Source: Actinomycetota bacterium (GTDB lineage: Bacteria; Actinomycetota; Actinomycetes; Nanopelagicales; Nanopelagicaceae). From it: a stretch of DNA of 56,583 nucleotides. Numbering within the stretch: position 1 is the stretch's first letter; every line of letters begins with the position of its first letter. Below are positions 25,180 through 34,646 of this stretch, in pieces. The notes under the pieces were generated by a model, which saw nothing but the letters and a program-made list of their open reading frames with translations, was not told where the DNA came from and did not search any database. The DNA lies in contig CANFXM010000002.1 in NCBI GenBank assembly GCA_947451045.1, positions 1 through 56,583 on the forward strand, in the 5' to 3' direction. Both the position numbers and the translations under genes were made by a program.

Positions 25180-25941
25180 ATGACCGTTTTAGTGCCAACG
25201 ATGGGTTCTCTGCATAGAGGACATCAAGCGTTGATTAAGCGTGCTCGAACATTGAGTAAAGAGGTCATCGTTAGTATTTTTGTGAACCCACTGCAATTTG
25301 AAAATAAAGTGGACTTAGAAAAGTATCCCCGTTCCCCACAACTAGATATCGAGTTAGCGACGCTAGCGGGTGCAACCGAAGTGTGGTTTCCAGAATATGA
25401 AGATATTTACCCAGGAAAGATTGAGACGCTAAGTGCAGGACCGGTTGGTTCGTTGTATGAAGGTGCAAGTAGACCTGAACATTTTGAGGGTGTCCTAACT
25501 GTTGTCAATCGCTTATTTGAAATGGTAAAACCTACGCATGCAGTATTTGGTGAGAAAGATTTTCAACAATTATTCCTTATCAAGACAATTGCCAAGAAAG
25601 TTGAAATAGTTTCAGTTCCAACAATTCGAAGCGGAAGTGGTTTAGCGCTCTCTTCACGCAATACTCACCTCAGCGAATTGGAGCGTGAATGCGCAGAAAT
25701 CATTTCTCGAGCGCTTACAGCAGCAACTCAAGAAAATAATCTTCTCCAAGCGCAGCGAAAATTAGAAGAGATATTGGCTAGCGAAGCAAGCTTTAAAAAG
25801 GATTACGCAGTCATCATTGATGAGAAAGATTTTTCAATTGCCAAAGAATCAAGCCAAAAGAAGCGTGCGCTTGTTGCTGGCTGGATTAATGGCATACGTT
25901 TGATTGACAATATGCCAATGAGTAAAGAAGTTCGGCTATGA
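25180..25941 (+). CDS. panC: Pantothenate synthetase, short N-terminus
   Basis: A 253-residue enzyme joining pantoate and beta-alanine with ATP to give pantothenate. HxGH-type ATP site: PTMGSLHRGHQAL. Other motifs: FVNPLQF, FGEKDFQQL and GLALSSRNTHLS. The protein begins directly at VLVPTMG, lacking about 20 residues that usually precede it, and has 253 residues rather than about 280. ATG is preceded by GGAG and no in-frame upstream start is listed, so the truncation is natural. Its stop overlaps nadB by four bases. panB and panD are not in the window. Confidence 0.92.
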   Translation: MTVLVPTMGSLHRGHQALIKRARTLSKEVIVSIFVNPLQFENKVDLEKYPRSPQLDIELATLAGATEVWFPEYEDIYPGKIETLSAGPVGSLYEGASRPEHFEGVLTVVNRLFEMVKPTHAVFGEKDFQQLFLIKTIAKKVEIVSVPTIRSGSGLALSSRNTHLSELERECAEIISRALTAATQENNLLQAQRKLEEILASEASFKKDYAVIIDEKDFSIAKESSQKKRALVAGWINGIRLIDNMPMSKEVRL

Positions 25942-27551
25942 AGTTATTGGCGCCAGCTCCGGGCTGGACTTCGCAGGCCGATGTCATAGTTGTGGGCTCT
26001 GGCGTTGCTGGACTAACTACTGCACTCCAAGTTCGAACTTTTGGTTTATCGGTACTCCTTGTCACAAAAGCAAAAGTAGATGAAGGTTCCACGAAATGGG
26101 CGCAAGGTGGAATCGCTGCTGCACTCGGTCCCGGAGATACACCGGATCAACATGAAAAAGACACACTTGTTGCAGGCGCAGGTTTATGTGATGTAGCAGC
26201 TGTGAAAGTACTAGTTACTGAAGGTCCAGAAGCAGTGCGCAAACTTATTGCTCGGGGTGCAAAATTTGATACAGAAGCAAGTGGTGAAATATCACTTACT
26301 CGAGAAGGTGGCCACTTAAGAAATCGCATTTTGCATGCTGGTGGCGATGCAACTGGTGCAGAAGTATCACGTGCATTATTAGCTGCAGTCAAAGATGATC
26401 CAGAAATTGAAGTTGTAGAAGATGCTTTGGTACTAGATGCCCTCAAAGATAAGAACGGTGCTGTCTGCGGTGTTACATTGCACGTAATAGGTGCAGGTAC
26501 GCGCGATGGTGTTGGACAAGCTATGGCTCGGGCAGTCGTACTTGCAACTGGTGGGCTTGGACAAGTATTTGCACAAACAACTAATCCTTCGGTCTCAACT
26601 GGAGATGGTGTTGCACTTGCATTACGTGCAGGTGCAAAAGTGGCAGATGTGGAATTCATACAATTTCATCCCACAGTTTTGTGGTTAGGCGAAAATTCAC
26701 AGGGACAGCAACCACTTATAAGTGAAGCGGTGCGCGGTGAAGGTGCATATCTTGTAGATGATAGTGGTGTGCGATTTATGAAAGACCAGCACCCATTAGC
26801 TGAACTCGCTCCGCGAGATGTCGTTGCAATTGCAATTATGCGTTCAATGGTTGCAAATAAAACAAATCACGTATGGCTCGATGTGCGCCACCTCAAAGGT
26901 TTCACAGAAAGATTCCCAACAATTTACGCCTCATGTATTGCACACGGGATTGATCCACTCACAGATTTAATTCCTGTCGCACCCGCGTCGCACTACGCCT
27001 CGGGCGGTGTGCGAGTTGACCTCAATGGTCGTACCAGTGTGGCTGGCTTATATGCATGCGGAGAAACTGCATGTTCTGGAGTACATGGCGCTAATAGGTT
27101 GGCATCTAATTCGCTACTGGAAGGTCTAGTTTTTAGTGCTCGCATCGCAGCAGATATTGCTGCAACGATTCCGCCTCAAGGAATTGCGGTGGCAGATCAA
27201 TCAGAATCAATTCTTATTGACCCAAGTGCTCGCAAGGAACTTCAATGGAGTATGAGTAAAGGTGCAGGAGTGCTGCGTTCTTCGGATTCACTTGTTTCCA
27301 CCAGTGATGATCTCGCACGTATTCAGGTACGTAAAAGCAATAATCCTTGCGTCGAGGCATGGGAGACAACGAACCTTTATCAACTAGCGCAAGCAATTGT
27401 TAAAGCTTCTTTGATACGTCAAGAAACACGCGGCTCTCACTGGCGTGAGGATTTTCCAGATACAAGTAATTTATGGCTCAAACGAATAGTGCAACGACTT
27501 AGCCCAACAGGAATCTGGAACACTGATTATCAGGAAGTTGGTCATCCATGA
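25938..27551 (+). CDS. nadB: L-aspartate oxidase
   Basis: A 537-residue FAD enzyme oxidising aspartate to iminoaspartate, the first step of de novo NAD synthesis. FAD-binding Rossmann motif VVGSGVAGLTTA, then GSTKWAQGGIAAAL, GGHLRNRILHAGGDATGAE, and the C-terminal FAD region YACGETACSGVHGANRLASNSLLEG identify it within the succinate dehydrogenase flavoprotein family. It is coupled to panC upstream and nadC downstream by four-base overlaps. The partner nadA, normally adjacent, is absent here. Confidence 0.94.
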   Translation: MKLLAPAPGWTSQADVIVVGSGVAGLTTALQVRTFGLSVLLVTKAKVDEGSTKWAQGGIAAALGPGDTPDQHEKDTLVAGAGLCDVAAVKVLVTEGPEAVRKLIARGAKFDTEASGEISLTREGGHLRNRILHAGGDATGAEVSRALLAAVKDDPEIEVVEDALVLDALKDKNGAVCGVTLHVIGAGTRDGVGQAMARAVVLATGGLGQVFAQTTNPSVSTGDGVALALRAGAKVADVEFIQFHPTVLWLGENSQGQQPLISEAVRGEGAYLVDDSGVRFMKDQHPLAELAPRDVVAIAIMRSMVANKTNHVWLDVRHLKGFTERFPTIYASCIAHGIDPLTDLIPVAPASHYASGGVRVDLNGRTSVAGLYACGETACSGVHGANRLASNSLLEGLVFSARIAADIAATIPPQGIAVADQSESILIDPSARKELQWSMSKGAGVLRSSDSLVSTSDDLARIQVRKSNNPCVEAWETTNLYQLAQAIVKASLIRQETRGSHWREDFPDTSNLWLKRIVQRLSPTGIWNTDYQEVGHP

Positions 27552-28372
27552 TTGATCGCGAAATAATTAAACGCGCTATCGCCGAAGATTTAGCTGGTGG
27601 CGAAGATATAACCACAGTTGCGACAATCGCTGGAACCTCTCAAAGCACAGCAGATTTTGTTGCAAGAAAAGATGGAGTAATCGCTGGAATAGAAATGGCA
27701 CAAGGAGTACTAGAAGAAGTTGGTCTCACCAACATTGCTCTCTATGTCAGTGATGGAGATCGTGTATCTACAGGAAAAGTCTTACTAACCGTGCGTGGCG
27801 ATACTCGCGCTATCTTGCTAGCTGAACGTACTGCACTAAATTTCTTAGGGCACCTCAGTGGTATCGCAACATTAACGCGGGCGTGGGTAGATGCAATCGA
27901 AGGAACAGATGCGAAAATTAGAGATACCAGAAAGACCACACCAGGAATGCGAATGCTTGAAAAAGCTGCAGTTGTTGCCGGTGGCGGAACTAACCACCGA
28001 CTAAGTTTAAGTGATGCCTCGCTCATAAAAGATAATCACATTGCGGCAGCAGGTAGTGCTACGGCAGCATTTACAAAAGTCCGAGATAAATACCCAACTA
28101 CTCCGATTGAAATTGAAGTTGACACTTTGGAGCAATTGCGTGAAATCTTGCCGCTCAAACCCGATCTCATCTTGCTCGATAATATGAGTGTTGAGGAATG
28201 TGAGCAGGCGGTATCTATTACTAATGGCATAGCAAAATTAGAGGCGTCAGGTGGATTGAGTATTGAGAGCGCAAAGGCATATGCAATGACAGGAGTTGAT
28301 TTTCTTGCAGTAGGTGCACTGACACATTCAGCACCAAATTTTGATATCGGTTTAGATTTCAGAGCGGAGTAA
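27548..28372 (+). CDS. nadC: Quinolinate phosphoribosyltransferase (nicotinate-nucleotide pyrophosphorylase)
   Basis: A 274-residue enzyme converting quinolinate and PRPP to nicotinate mononucleotide. Signatures: EDLAGGEDITT at the N-terminus, RKTTPGMRMLEKAAVVAGGGTNHR, KDNH in LIKDNHIAAAG, and EIEVDTLEQL followed by LLDNMS. It follows nadB with four-base overlap and precedes coaX by three bases. Confidence 0.95.
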   Translation: MIDREIIKRAIAEDLAGGEDITTVATIAGTSQSTADFVARKDGVIAGIEMAQGVLEEVGLTNIALYVSDGDRVSTGKVLLTVRGDTRAILLAERTALNFLGHLSGIATLTRAWVDAIEGTDAKIRDTRKTTPGMRMLEKAAVVAGGGTNHRLSLSDASLIKDNHIAAAGSATAAFTKVRDKYPTTPIEIEVDTLEQLREILPLKPDLILLDNMSVEECEQAVSITNGIAKLEASGGLSIESAKAYAMTGVDFLAVGALTHSAPNFDIGLDFRAE

Positions 28373-28375
28373 AAT

Positions 28376-29140
28376 ATGTTGCTAGCAATAGATGTTGGTA
28401 ATACCAACACAGTCCTGGGTATTTTCGATAAGGAAGTACTTATTCACTCTTGGCGAGTAAAAACAGATCCACGTTCAACCGCCGATGAGCTTTGGCTGCA
28501 GTACAGAGCACTCGTTGCAGATTTTCCAATAACTGATCTTGCAGTCTGTTCTACAGTCCCAGCAACACTGCGAGAACTTCGCCAGATGATTGATAATTAT
28601 TTTTCTGATATCCGAGTAACTATTGTTGAACCAGGAATCAAAACCGGAGTTCCATTACTTGTGGATAATCCGAAAGAGATTGGTGCCGATCGCATCGTCA
28701 ATACGTTAGCTGCGCACACTCTTTATGGAGGTCCAGCAATCGTCGTGGATTTTGGAACTTCAACAAATCTTGATGTTGTATCTCCTAAAGGTGAATTTCT
28801 AGGAGGAGCACTCGCGCCAGGAATCGAAATATCCGTTGACGCACTTGCTGCCCGTGCGGCCCAACTTCGAAAAGTCGAATTAGTAAAGCCAAAGAATGTA
28901 ATTGGTAAGAACACAGTAGAAGCACTTCAATCGGGAACAATTTTTGGTTTTGCTGGCCAAGTTGATGGACTTGTAGATCGAATTACGGCAGAACTTCTAG
29001 AAACATATTCAGAAAAACCCCACGTAATTGCGACAGGTGGATTAGCACCATTGATTTTCGGGGTTGCAGAAACAATTGACCACTATGAGCCCGATTTAAC
29101 ACTGATTGGCCTGCGCCTGATTCACGAACGAAATGCTTGA
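28376..29140 (+). CDS. coaX: Type III pantothenate kinase
   Basis: A 254-residue kinase starting coenzyme A synthesis from pantothenate. Family motifs: DVGNTNTVLGIF (phosphate 1), GADRIVNTLAAH, VDFGTSTNLDVV (phosphate 2) and GGALAPGIEIS. It lies three bases after nadC with GGAG upstream. Together with panC in the same operon it links pantothenate production to CoA. Confidence 0.95.
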   Translation: MLLAIDVGNTNTVLGIFDKEVLIHSWRVKTDPRSTADELWLQYRALVADFPITDLAVCSTVPATLRELRQMIDNYFSDIRVTIVEPGIKTGVPLLVDNPKEIGADRIVNTLAAHTLYGGPAIVVDFGTSTNLDVVSPKGEFLGGALAPGIEISVDALAARAAQLRKVELVKPKNVIGKNTVEALQSGTIFGFAGQVDGLVDRITAELLETYSEKPHVIATGGLAPLIFGVAETIDHYEPDLTLIGLRLIHERNA

Positions 29141-29160
29141 GTCGCTAGACTCACCACATT

Positions 29161-30663
29161 ATGAGCGCAGATAACACACCTATTGAGGATGACCTTCCCG
29201 AGCAATTGAGAATTCGCCGTGAAAAACGTGCGGATTTGATTGAGCGAGGAATCGAGCCATACCCAGTCTCTGTCGCTAGAACGAAAAGTTTGAAAGATAT
29301 CCGTGCGAAATATGGCGCATTAGATATAGATGTTGCAACGGGTGATGTTGAAAGTTTGACTGGCCGTATTATTTTTAAACGTGATACCGGCAAACTCTGT
29401 TTTGCAACTCTTCGTGAAGGCGATGGCACTGAAATTCAAGCTATGTTCTCGCTCGATAAAATTGGACAAGAGCAACTTGATTCGTGGAAATCTGATATCG
29501 ATCTTGGTGATTTTGTTAGTGTGACAGGTGAAATTATTTCTTCAAAGCGCGGAGAACTTTCAGTCCTAGCGAATTCATGGTCACTTGCTGCAAAATCCTT
29601 ACGACCTCTACCAAATGAACACAAACCGATGTCGGAAGAAACTCGTGTCAGAATGCGCTACGTAGATCTCATTGTTCGCCCTGAAGCGCGCACAAATGCC
29701 CGATTGCGTCCAACCGTGATGCGTTCACTTCGTGAAACATTTCACAACCGTGACTTCATCGAAGTTGAAACACCCATGCTTCAAGTAATGCATGGTGGGG
29801 CAGCAGCGCGCCCATTCAAATCATTTAGTAATGCCTATGACATGGACCTTTTCCTTCGAATCGCACCAGAACTTTTCTTGAAGAGATGCGTTGTTGGAGG
29901 AATCGAACGCGTATTTGAAATCAACCGAAATTTTAGAAATGAAGGCGCTGACTCTTCGCACTCTCCAGAATTTGCAATGATTGAGAGCTATCAGGCCTAT
30001 GGTGATTGGCGCTCGATTGCAGAACTCACTCAAGCGTTGATTCAAAATGCTGCAATGGCAATCTCGGGTTCACATGTTGTGACACATCACGATGGCCGCC
30101 AAGCAAATTTGGGTGGAACTTGGAAGGAGATTTCACTCTACGAGGCTATTTCGCAAGGCGTTGGGGAAACCGTTACAGCCCTTACTCCTATTGAAGAATT
30201 GAAGCAGCACGCAACAAAGGTAGGCATAAAGATTGATCCAAAATGGGTTACTGGAAAACTTGCCGAGGAAATTTTTGAGCATGTTGCAAAAGACCAATTG
30301 ATTGAACCCACTTTTGTTATGGGCTTTCCAGTTGATACTTCACCACTTGTTCGGGCACATCGCGAGCTTCCTGGAGTTGCAGAAAAATGGGATCTCTATG
30401 TTGATGGATTTGAATTAGCAACGGGATACTCAGAACTTATTGATCCGGTTGTGCAAAGAGATCGTTTAGTCGAGCAATCCAAACTTGGTGCAAAGGGTGA
30501 TTTAGAAGCAATGCAAGTAGACGAAGATTTCTTGCGTGCAATGGAATTTGCAATGCCGCCTACTGGTGGAATGGGAATGGGGCTCGATCGTTTACTCATG
30601 GCACTTACTGGTCTTGGTATTCGCGAAACAATTCTTTTCCCACTCGTCAAACCGGAAGAATAA
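29161..30663 (+). CDS. lysS: Lysyl-tRNA synthetase (class II)
   Basis: A 500-residue class IIb synthetase: OB-fold anticodon domain (about 50-150, LTGRIIFKRDTGKL) followed by the catalytic core with motif 1 (FIEVETPMLQ), motif 2 (FEINRNFRNEGADSSHSPEF) and motif 3 (GMGMGLDRLLMAL). TAGACT nine bases before ATG may be a -10 giving a very short leader, since no ribosome-binding site is seen. It is followed three bases later by an acetyltransferase gene. Confidence 0.97.
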   Translation: MSADNTPIEDDLPEQLRIRREKRADLIERGIEPYPVSVARTKSLKDIRAKYGALDIDVATGDVESLTGRIIFKRDTGKLCFATLREGDGTEIQAMFSLDKIGQEQLDSWKSDIDLGDFVSVTGEIISSKRGELSVLANSWSLAAKSLRPLPNEHKPMSEETRVRMRYVDLIVRPEARTNARLRPTVMRSLRETFHNRDFIEVETPMLQVMHGGAAARPFKSFSNAYDMDLFLRIAPELFLKRCVVGGIERVFEINRNFRNEGADSSHSPEFAMIESYQAYGDWRSIAELTQALIQNAAMAISGSHVVTHHDGRQANLGGTWKEISLYEAISQGVGETVTALTPIEELKQHATKVGIKIDPKWVTGKLAEEIFEHVAKDQLIEPTFVMGFPVDTSPLVRAHRELPGVAEKWDLYVDGFELATGYSELIDPVVQRDRLVEQSKLGAKGDLEAMQVDEDFLRAMEFAMPPTGGMGMGLDRLLMALTGLGIRETILFPLVKPEE

Positions 30664-30666
30664 TAA

Positions 30667-31164
30667 ATGGCGTTAGAGATTCGTTCTGCTAAAACATCAG
30701 ATGTAAAAGGTATTCGAGCACTTATCGATTCCTATGCACCCGAAGGAAGATTGCTTTCAAAAGAGACTGTGACTTTGTATGAAAGCACTCAAGAATTTAC
30801 TGTTGCCATTCTTGACGGTGTCGTAGTTGGTTGTGGCGCACTACATATACTTTGGGAAGATCTTGCTGAAGTTCGCACCGTTGCAGTTATTGAAAAATTA
30901 CAAGGCACAGGTATTGGTCACCAAATTATGGAAGCGATATCCGATCGTGCTCGCAATGTTGGAGTAAAACGAATTTTCTGTCTTACATTTGAAACTGAAT
31001 TCTTTGGTCGCCATGGTTTTGAAATAATTGATGGCACTCCAGTAGATCCAGATGTGTATGCCGAACTCTTGCGTTCCTATGATGCTGGTATTGCTGAATT
31101 TCTCGATCTTGAATCGGTAAAACCCAACACTTTGGGAAATACCCGTATGCTCAAAAAACTCTAG
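30667..31164 (+). CDS. GNAT acetyltransferase, probable N-acetylglutamate synthase (short ArgA type)
   Basis: A 165-residue GNAT-fold protein. The acetyl-CoA-binding turn is EKLQGTGIGHQIM. The pattern ALHILWEDLAEVRTVAV and the later LTFETEFFGRHGFEIIDG resemble the short actinobacterial ArgA (the Rv2747 type of Mycobacterium), which acetylates glutamate or glutamine at the start of arginine synthesis. It is three bases after lysS. In Mycobacterium the lysS-clpC gap instead holds lsr2. Other GNAT substrates remain possible. Confidence 0.75.
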   Translation: MALEIRSAKTSDVKGIRALIDSYAPEGRLLSKETVTLYESTQEFTVAILDGVVVGCGALHILWEDLAEVRTVAVIEKLQGTGIGHQIMEAISDRARNVGVKRIFCLTFETEFFGRHGFEIIDGTPVDPDVYAELLRSYDAGIAEFLDLESVKPNTLGNTRMLKKL

Positions 31165-31189
31165 ATTTAGCCAAAACTCGGGCATAAGT

Positions 31190-31205
31190 ACCCCACATCT
31201 GGGGT
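31190..31205. other. Short inverted repeat upstream of clpC
   Basis: ACCCCA-CATC-TGGGGT is a perfect 6-bp stem with a 4-nt loop, 25 bp after the acetyltransferase stop. No T-run follows, so it is a weak terminator candidate at best; it may be an operator for clpC. Confidence 0.4.
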
Positions 31206-31230
31206 TATAGAAGACAGAAGCAATCCACCT

Positions 31231-31248
31231 CGCGTGCCTATGCACGTG
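31231..31248. promoter_or_regulatory. Inverted repeat over the clpC -35 region
   Basis: CGCGTGC-CTAT-GCACGTG is an inverted repeat with one G-T mismatch. It ends five bases before TAGGCT (31254-31259), a likely -10 element; clpC follows with a leader and AAGGAG. The position over the -35 region suggests an operator. It does not match the ClgR, HrcA/CIRCE or HspR/HAIR sites as I know them. Confidence 0.45.
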
Positions 31249-31292
31249 GGTATTAGGCTTAGAGCCACGAACCATGAATAAGGAGTACGCCG

Positions 31293-33794
31293 ATGTTTGA
31301 GCGCTTTACAGACCGAGCCAGACGTGTAGTCGTGCTTGCCCAAGAAGAGGCACGCATGCTCAACCACAATTACATCGGAACAGAGCACATTCTTCTTGGA
31401 CTCATTCATGAAGGCGAAGGCGTTGCCGCTAAAGCACTCGAAGGTATGGGCATCTCACTTGAAGGCGTTCGCGCGCAAGTTGAAGAGATTATTGGTCAAG
31501 GCCAACAAGCACCAAGTGGTCACATTCCATTTACACCTCGTGCAAAAAAAGTTTTGGAACTCTCACTTCGTGAAGCACTACAACTTGGACACAATTACAT
31601 CGGCACAGAACATATTTTGCTTGGGCTTATTCGTGAAGGCGAAGGCGTAGCGGCTCAGGTATTAGTAAAACTTGGTGCAGATCTCAACCGTGTTCGCCAG
31701 CAAGTAATTCAATTACTTTCGGGATATCAGGGTAAGGAAGCAGTTGCATCAAATGGTCCAGCAGAAGGAACACCATCAACATCATTAGTTCTCGATCAGT
31801 TTGGTCGAAACCTCACACAAGCAGCACGTGAAGGAAAGCTCGATCCGGTAATTGGCCGAGAGACAGAGATCGAACGTGTAATGCAAGTACTTTCACGTCG
31901 TACAAAAAATAATCCAGTTCTTATTGGTGAACCAGGTGTTGGTAAGACTGCAGTTGTTGAGGGACTTGCACAAGCAATTGTGAAGAATGATGTTCCTGAA
32001 ACATTGAAAGATAAACAGCTTTATTCACTCGACCTCGGTGCACTTGTTGCAGGCAGCCGCTACCGTGGAGATTTTGAAGAGCGCCTCAAGAAGGTTCTCA
32101 AAGAGATTAAAACTCGCGGAGATATCATTCTCTTTATTGATGAGATTCATACTCTTGTTGGTGCAGGCGCAGCAGAAGGCGCAATTGATGCTGCAAGTAT
32201 CTTGAAACCAATGCTTGCTCGCGGTGAATTACAGACAATTGGTGCAACTACTCTTGATGAATATCGTAAGCACCTTGAGAAAGATGCTGCACTGGAGCGA
32301 CGTTTCCAGCCAATTCAAGTTAAAGAACCATCAGTTGCACATACGATTGAAATTTTACGAGGACTTCGTGATCGCTACGAAACACATCACCGTGTATCGA
32401 TTACAGATGGCGCTCTCTCAGCTGCTGCAAATATGGCCGATCGCTATATTTCAGATCGTTTCTTGCCCGATAAGGCAATCGACCTCATCGATGAAGCTGG
32501 ATCACGTCTTCGCATTAAGCGCATGACTGCACCTGCTGAACTTCGCGAATTCGATGAAAAAATTGCTAGCGCTCGTAAAGAAAAAGAATCTGCAATCGAT
32601 GGCCAAGATTTTGAATTAGCCGCCTCGCTTCGCGATAAAGAAAAGTCACTTATTACCGAGAAGCAAGTTGCTGAAAAGAATTGGAAAGCAACTGATCTCG
32701 ATAAGGTAACTGAAGTTGATGAAGAACTCATCGCTCAAGTACTTTCAGCATCAACAGGAATTCCAGTGTTCAAGTTGACTGAAGAAGAGACTGCGCGACT
32801 TCTACGCATGGAAGATGAATTACATCGCCGTGTTATTGGCCAGGATCAGGCAATCAAGGCACTTTCACAAGCAATTCGTCGCACACGCGCAGGTCTCAAA
32901 GATCCAAAGCGTCCAGGTGGTTCATTTATTTTTGCCGGCCCATCAGGTGTTGGTAAGACAGAACTCTCGCGCACACTCGCATCATTCTTATTCGGTGATC
33001 AAGATGCTTTGATTCAACTCGATATGTCTGAATATTCAGAGCGTCATACTGCATCACGACTCTTTGGAGCACCTCCAGGATATGTTGGATATGACGAAGG
33101 TGGACAGCTCACAGAGAAAGTACGTCGTCGTCCTTTCTCTGTCGTTCTCTTTGATGAGATTGAAAAAGCACACCCAGATATCTTCAACACACTTTTGCAA
33201 GTACTAGAAGATGGCCGTCTAACAGATGCACAAGGTCGCACTGTTGATTTCAAGAATACGGTCATCATCATGACAACAAACCTTGGTACTCGAGATATTT
33301 CAAAGGGCCAAGGACTAGGTTTCGCAAATAGTGATGATGATCTAACAAATTATGAGCGCATGAAGGGCAAAGTAAGTGATGAACTCAAGACTCACTTCCG
33401 TCCAGAATTCCTCAACCGTATCGATGATGTCATCGTCTTCCATCAATTAACGAAGGATCAGATTATTCAGATTGTTGATCTCATGATTGCAAATCTTGAT
33501 GAACGACTTCGTGCAAAAGACATGGGTATCGAACTGACTACAAGTGCAAAGGAACTTCTTGCTACTCGTGGCTACGACCCATTGATGGGTGCGCGTCCAT
33601 TGCGTCGCACAATTCAGCGTGAAATTGAAGATTCTCTCTCTGAGCGAATTCTCTTTGGAGAGCTCAAAGCTGGTGAAATTATTGTCGTTGATGTTGAAGG
33701 GGAAGGCGCTGAAGCAAAATTCACATTTGCCGGTGCTCCTAAAGCAACAATGCCAGATTCACCAGAGGATCTAGCTGAAACACCTACTGTCTAA
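31293..33794 (+). CDS. clpC: ATP-dependent Clp protease ATP-binding subunit ClpC
   Basis: An 833-residue class I AAA+ unfoldase that feeds substrates to the ClpP peptidase. Two N-terminal repeats ([15 protein letters not shown] and [15 protein letters not shown]), first AAA+ module (Walker [14 protein letters not shown], Walker [11 protein letters not shown]), UVR-like coiled region ([15 protein letters not shown]), second AAA+ module (Walker [12 protein letters not shown]; Walker [12 protein letters not shown]). The ATG has a good AAGGAG. It converges with mutY, the two stops touching. No N-terminal zinc finger, so it is not ClpX. Confidence 0.97.
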   Translation: MFERFTDRARRVVVLAQEEARMLNHNYIGTEHILLGLIHEGEGVAAKALEGMGISLEGVRAQVEEIIGQGQQAPSGHIPFTPRAKKVLELSLREALQLGHNYIGTEHILLGLIREGEGVAAQVLVKLGADLNRVRQQVIQLLSGYQGKEAVASNGPAEGTPSTSLVLDQFGRNLTQAAREGKLDPVIGRETEIERVMQVLSRRTKNNPVLIGEPGVGKTAVVEGLAQAIVKNDVPETLKDKQLYSLDLGALVAGSRYRGDFEERLKKVLKEIKTRGDIILFIDEIHTLVGAGAAEGAIDAASILKPMLARGELQTIGATTLDEYRKHLEKDAALERRFQPIQVKEPSVAHTIEILRGLRDRYETHHRVSITDGALSAAANMADRYISDRFLPDKAIDLIDEAGSRLRIKRMTAPAELREFDEKIASARKEKESAIDGQDFELAASLRDKEKSLITEKQVAEKNWKATDLDKVTEVDEELIAQVLSASTGIPVFKLTEEETARLLRMEDELHRRVIGQDQAIKALSQAIRRTRAGLKDPKRPGGSFIFAGPSGVGKTELSRTLASFLFGDQDALIQLDMSEYSERHTASRLFGAPPGYVGYDEGGQLTEKVRRRPFSVVLFDEIEKAHPDIFNTLLQVLEDGRLTDAQGRTVDFKNTVIIMTTNLGTRDISKGQGLGFANSDDDLTNYERMKGKVSDELKTHFRPEFLNRIDDVIVFHQLTKDQIIQIVDLMIANLDERLRAKDMGIELTTSAKELLATRGYDPLMGARPLRRTIQREIEDSLSERILFGELKAGEIIVVDVEGEGAEAKFTFAGAPKATMPDSPEDLAETPTV

Positions 33795-34646
33795 TTATTG
33801 AGGAAGTCTAAAACGAGAGCGAGATTGCTCTTCGATTAGTCGATCGGCAAGAAGTGTCTCAAGTGCTTTTTCAACTTGAGATTCTTCTGGCCATAATTTC
33901 TTGATTGCACTCAGTGTCAGCGATTCACTTTCTCGTAACGCCTGAACAATTGTGCCGCGACATTTTCGATCAGTGCCATGCCAATCTTGTGATTTTCGAA
34001 TGAGTTCGGTTTTTGGATATCCATTCTTTCGCCACTTACATTCAGAAATAATTGGGCATTCGTTGCACATTGGACTCTTCGACGTGCAGACAAGTGCACC
34101 GAGTTCCATCACCGCCGCAGCCCAAATATCAGCATTTTTTCGGGGGAGTATTGCTAATCGTGATTCTCTTTCACGAACTGTCGGGCTTGAAGTGGGATGC
34201 TCTTTTCCATCAATGACGCGAACTAGTACACGCCGAATATTTACATCCATCACCAACGTGTTGGCGCCAAAGGCGAATGCAGAGATTGCAGCTGCTGTGT
34301 AGTCACCAATCCCAGGAAGAGATCGTAGAATTTCTTCACTTTCGGGAACTTGATTTCCAAAATCACGTGAAATTATTTTGGCGCTCTCATGTAATCGTAG
34401 AGCCCGACGTGGATAGCCAAGTCGGCCCCATGCAGTAATTACTTGTGCCGGAGTGGCTTTTGCTAGCTCTGCTGGGTTTGGCCAGCGCAACATCCACTCA
34501 CTCCATATGGGTAAAACTCTTGCGACAGGGGTTTGTTGCAACATAAATTCACTCACCACCACACCCCATGGTGTTGTATTTCGCCAAGGTAGGTCTCGTT
34601 TATTTTTTTCAAACCATCGTGTAACTGGTTTTTCTAGCGAACTCAT
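33795..34646 (-). CDS. mutY: A/G-specific adenine DNA glycosylase
   Basis: A 283-residue base-excision repair enzyme removing A mispaired with 8-oxoguanine. Catalytic Glu in SEFMLQQTPV, helix-hairpin-helix LPGIGDYTAAAI, catalytic Asp in VMDVNIRRV, and a [4Fe-4S] cluster loop C-x6-C-x2-C-x5-C (CTSKSPMCNECPIISEC). The C-terminus is short and lacks a recognisable NUDIX-like 8-oxoG domain; a small helical domain sits there instead. Start overlaps radA by four bases. Confidence 0.94.
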   Translation of the reverse strand: MSSLEKPVTRWFEKNKRDLPWRNTTPWGVVVSEFMLQQTPVARVLPIWSEWMLRWPNPAELAKATPAQVITAWGRLGYPRRALRLHESAKIISRDFGNQVPESEEILRSLPGIGDYTAAAISAFAFGANTLVMDVNIRRVLVRVIDGKEHPTSSPTVRERESRLAILPRKNADIWAAAVMELGALVCTSKSPMCNECPIISECKWRKNGYPKTELIRKSQDWHGTDRKCRGTIVQALRESESLTLSAIKKLWPEESQVEKALETLLADRLIEEQSRSRFRLPQ

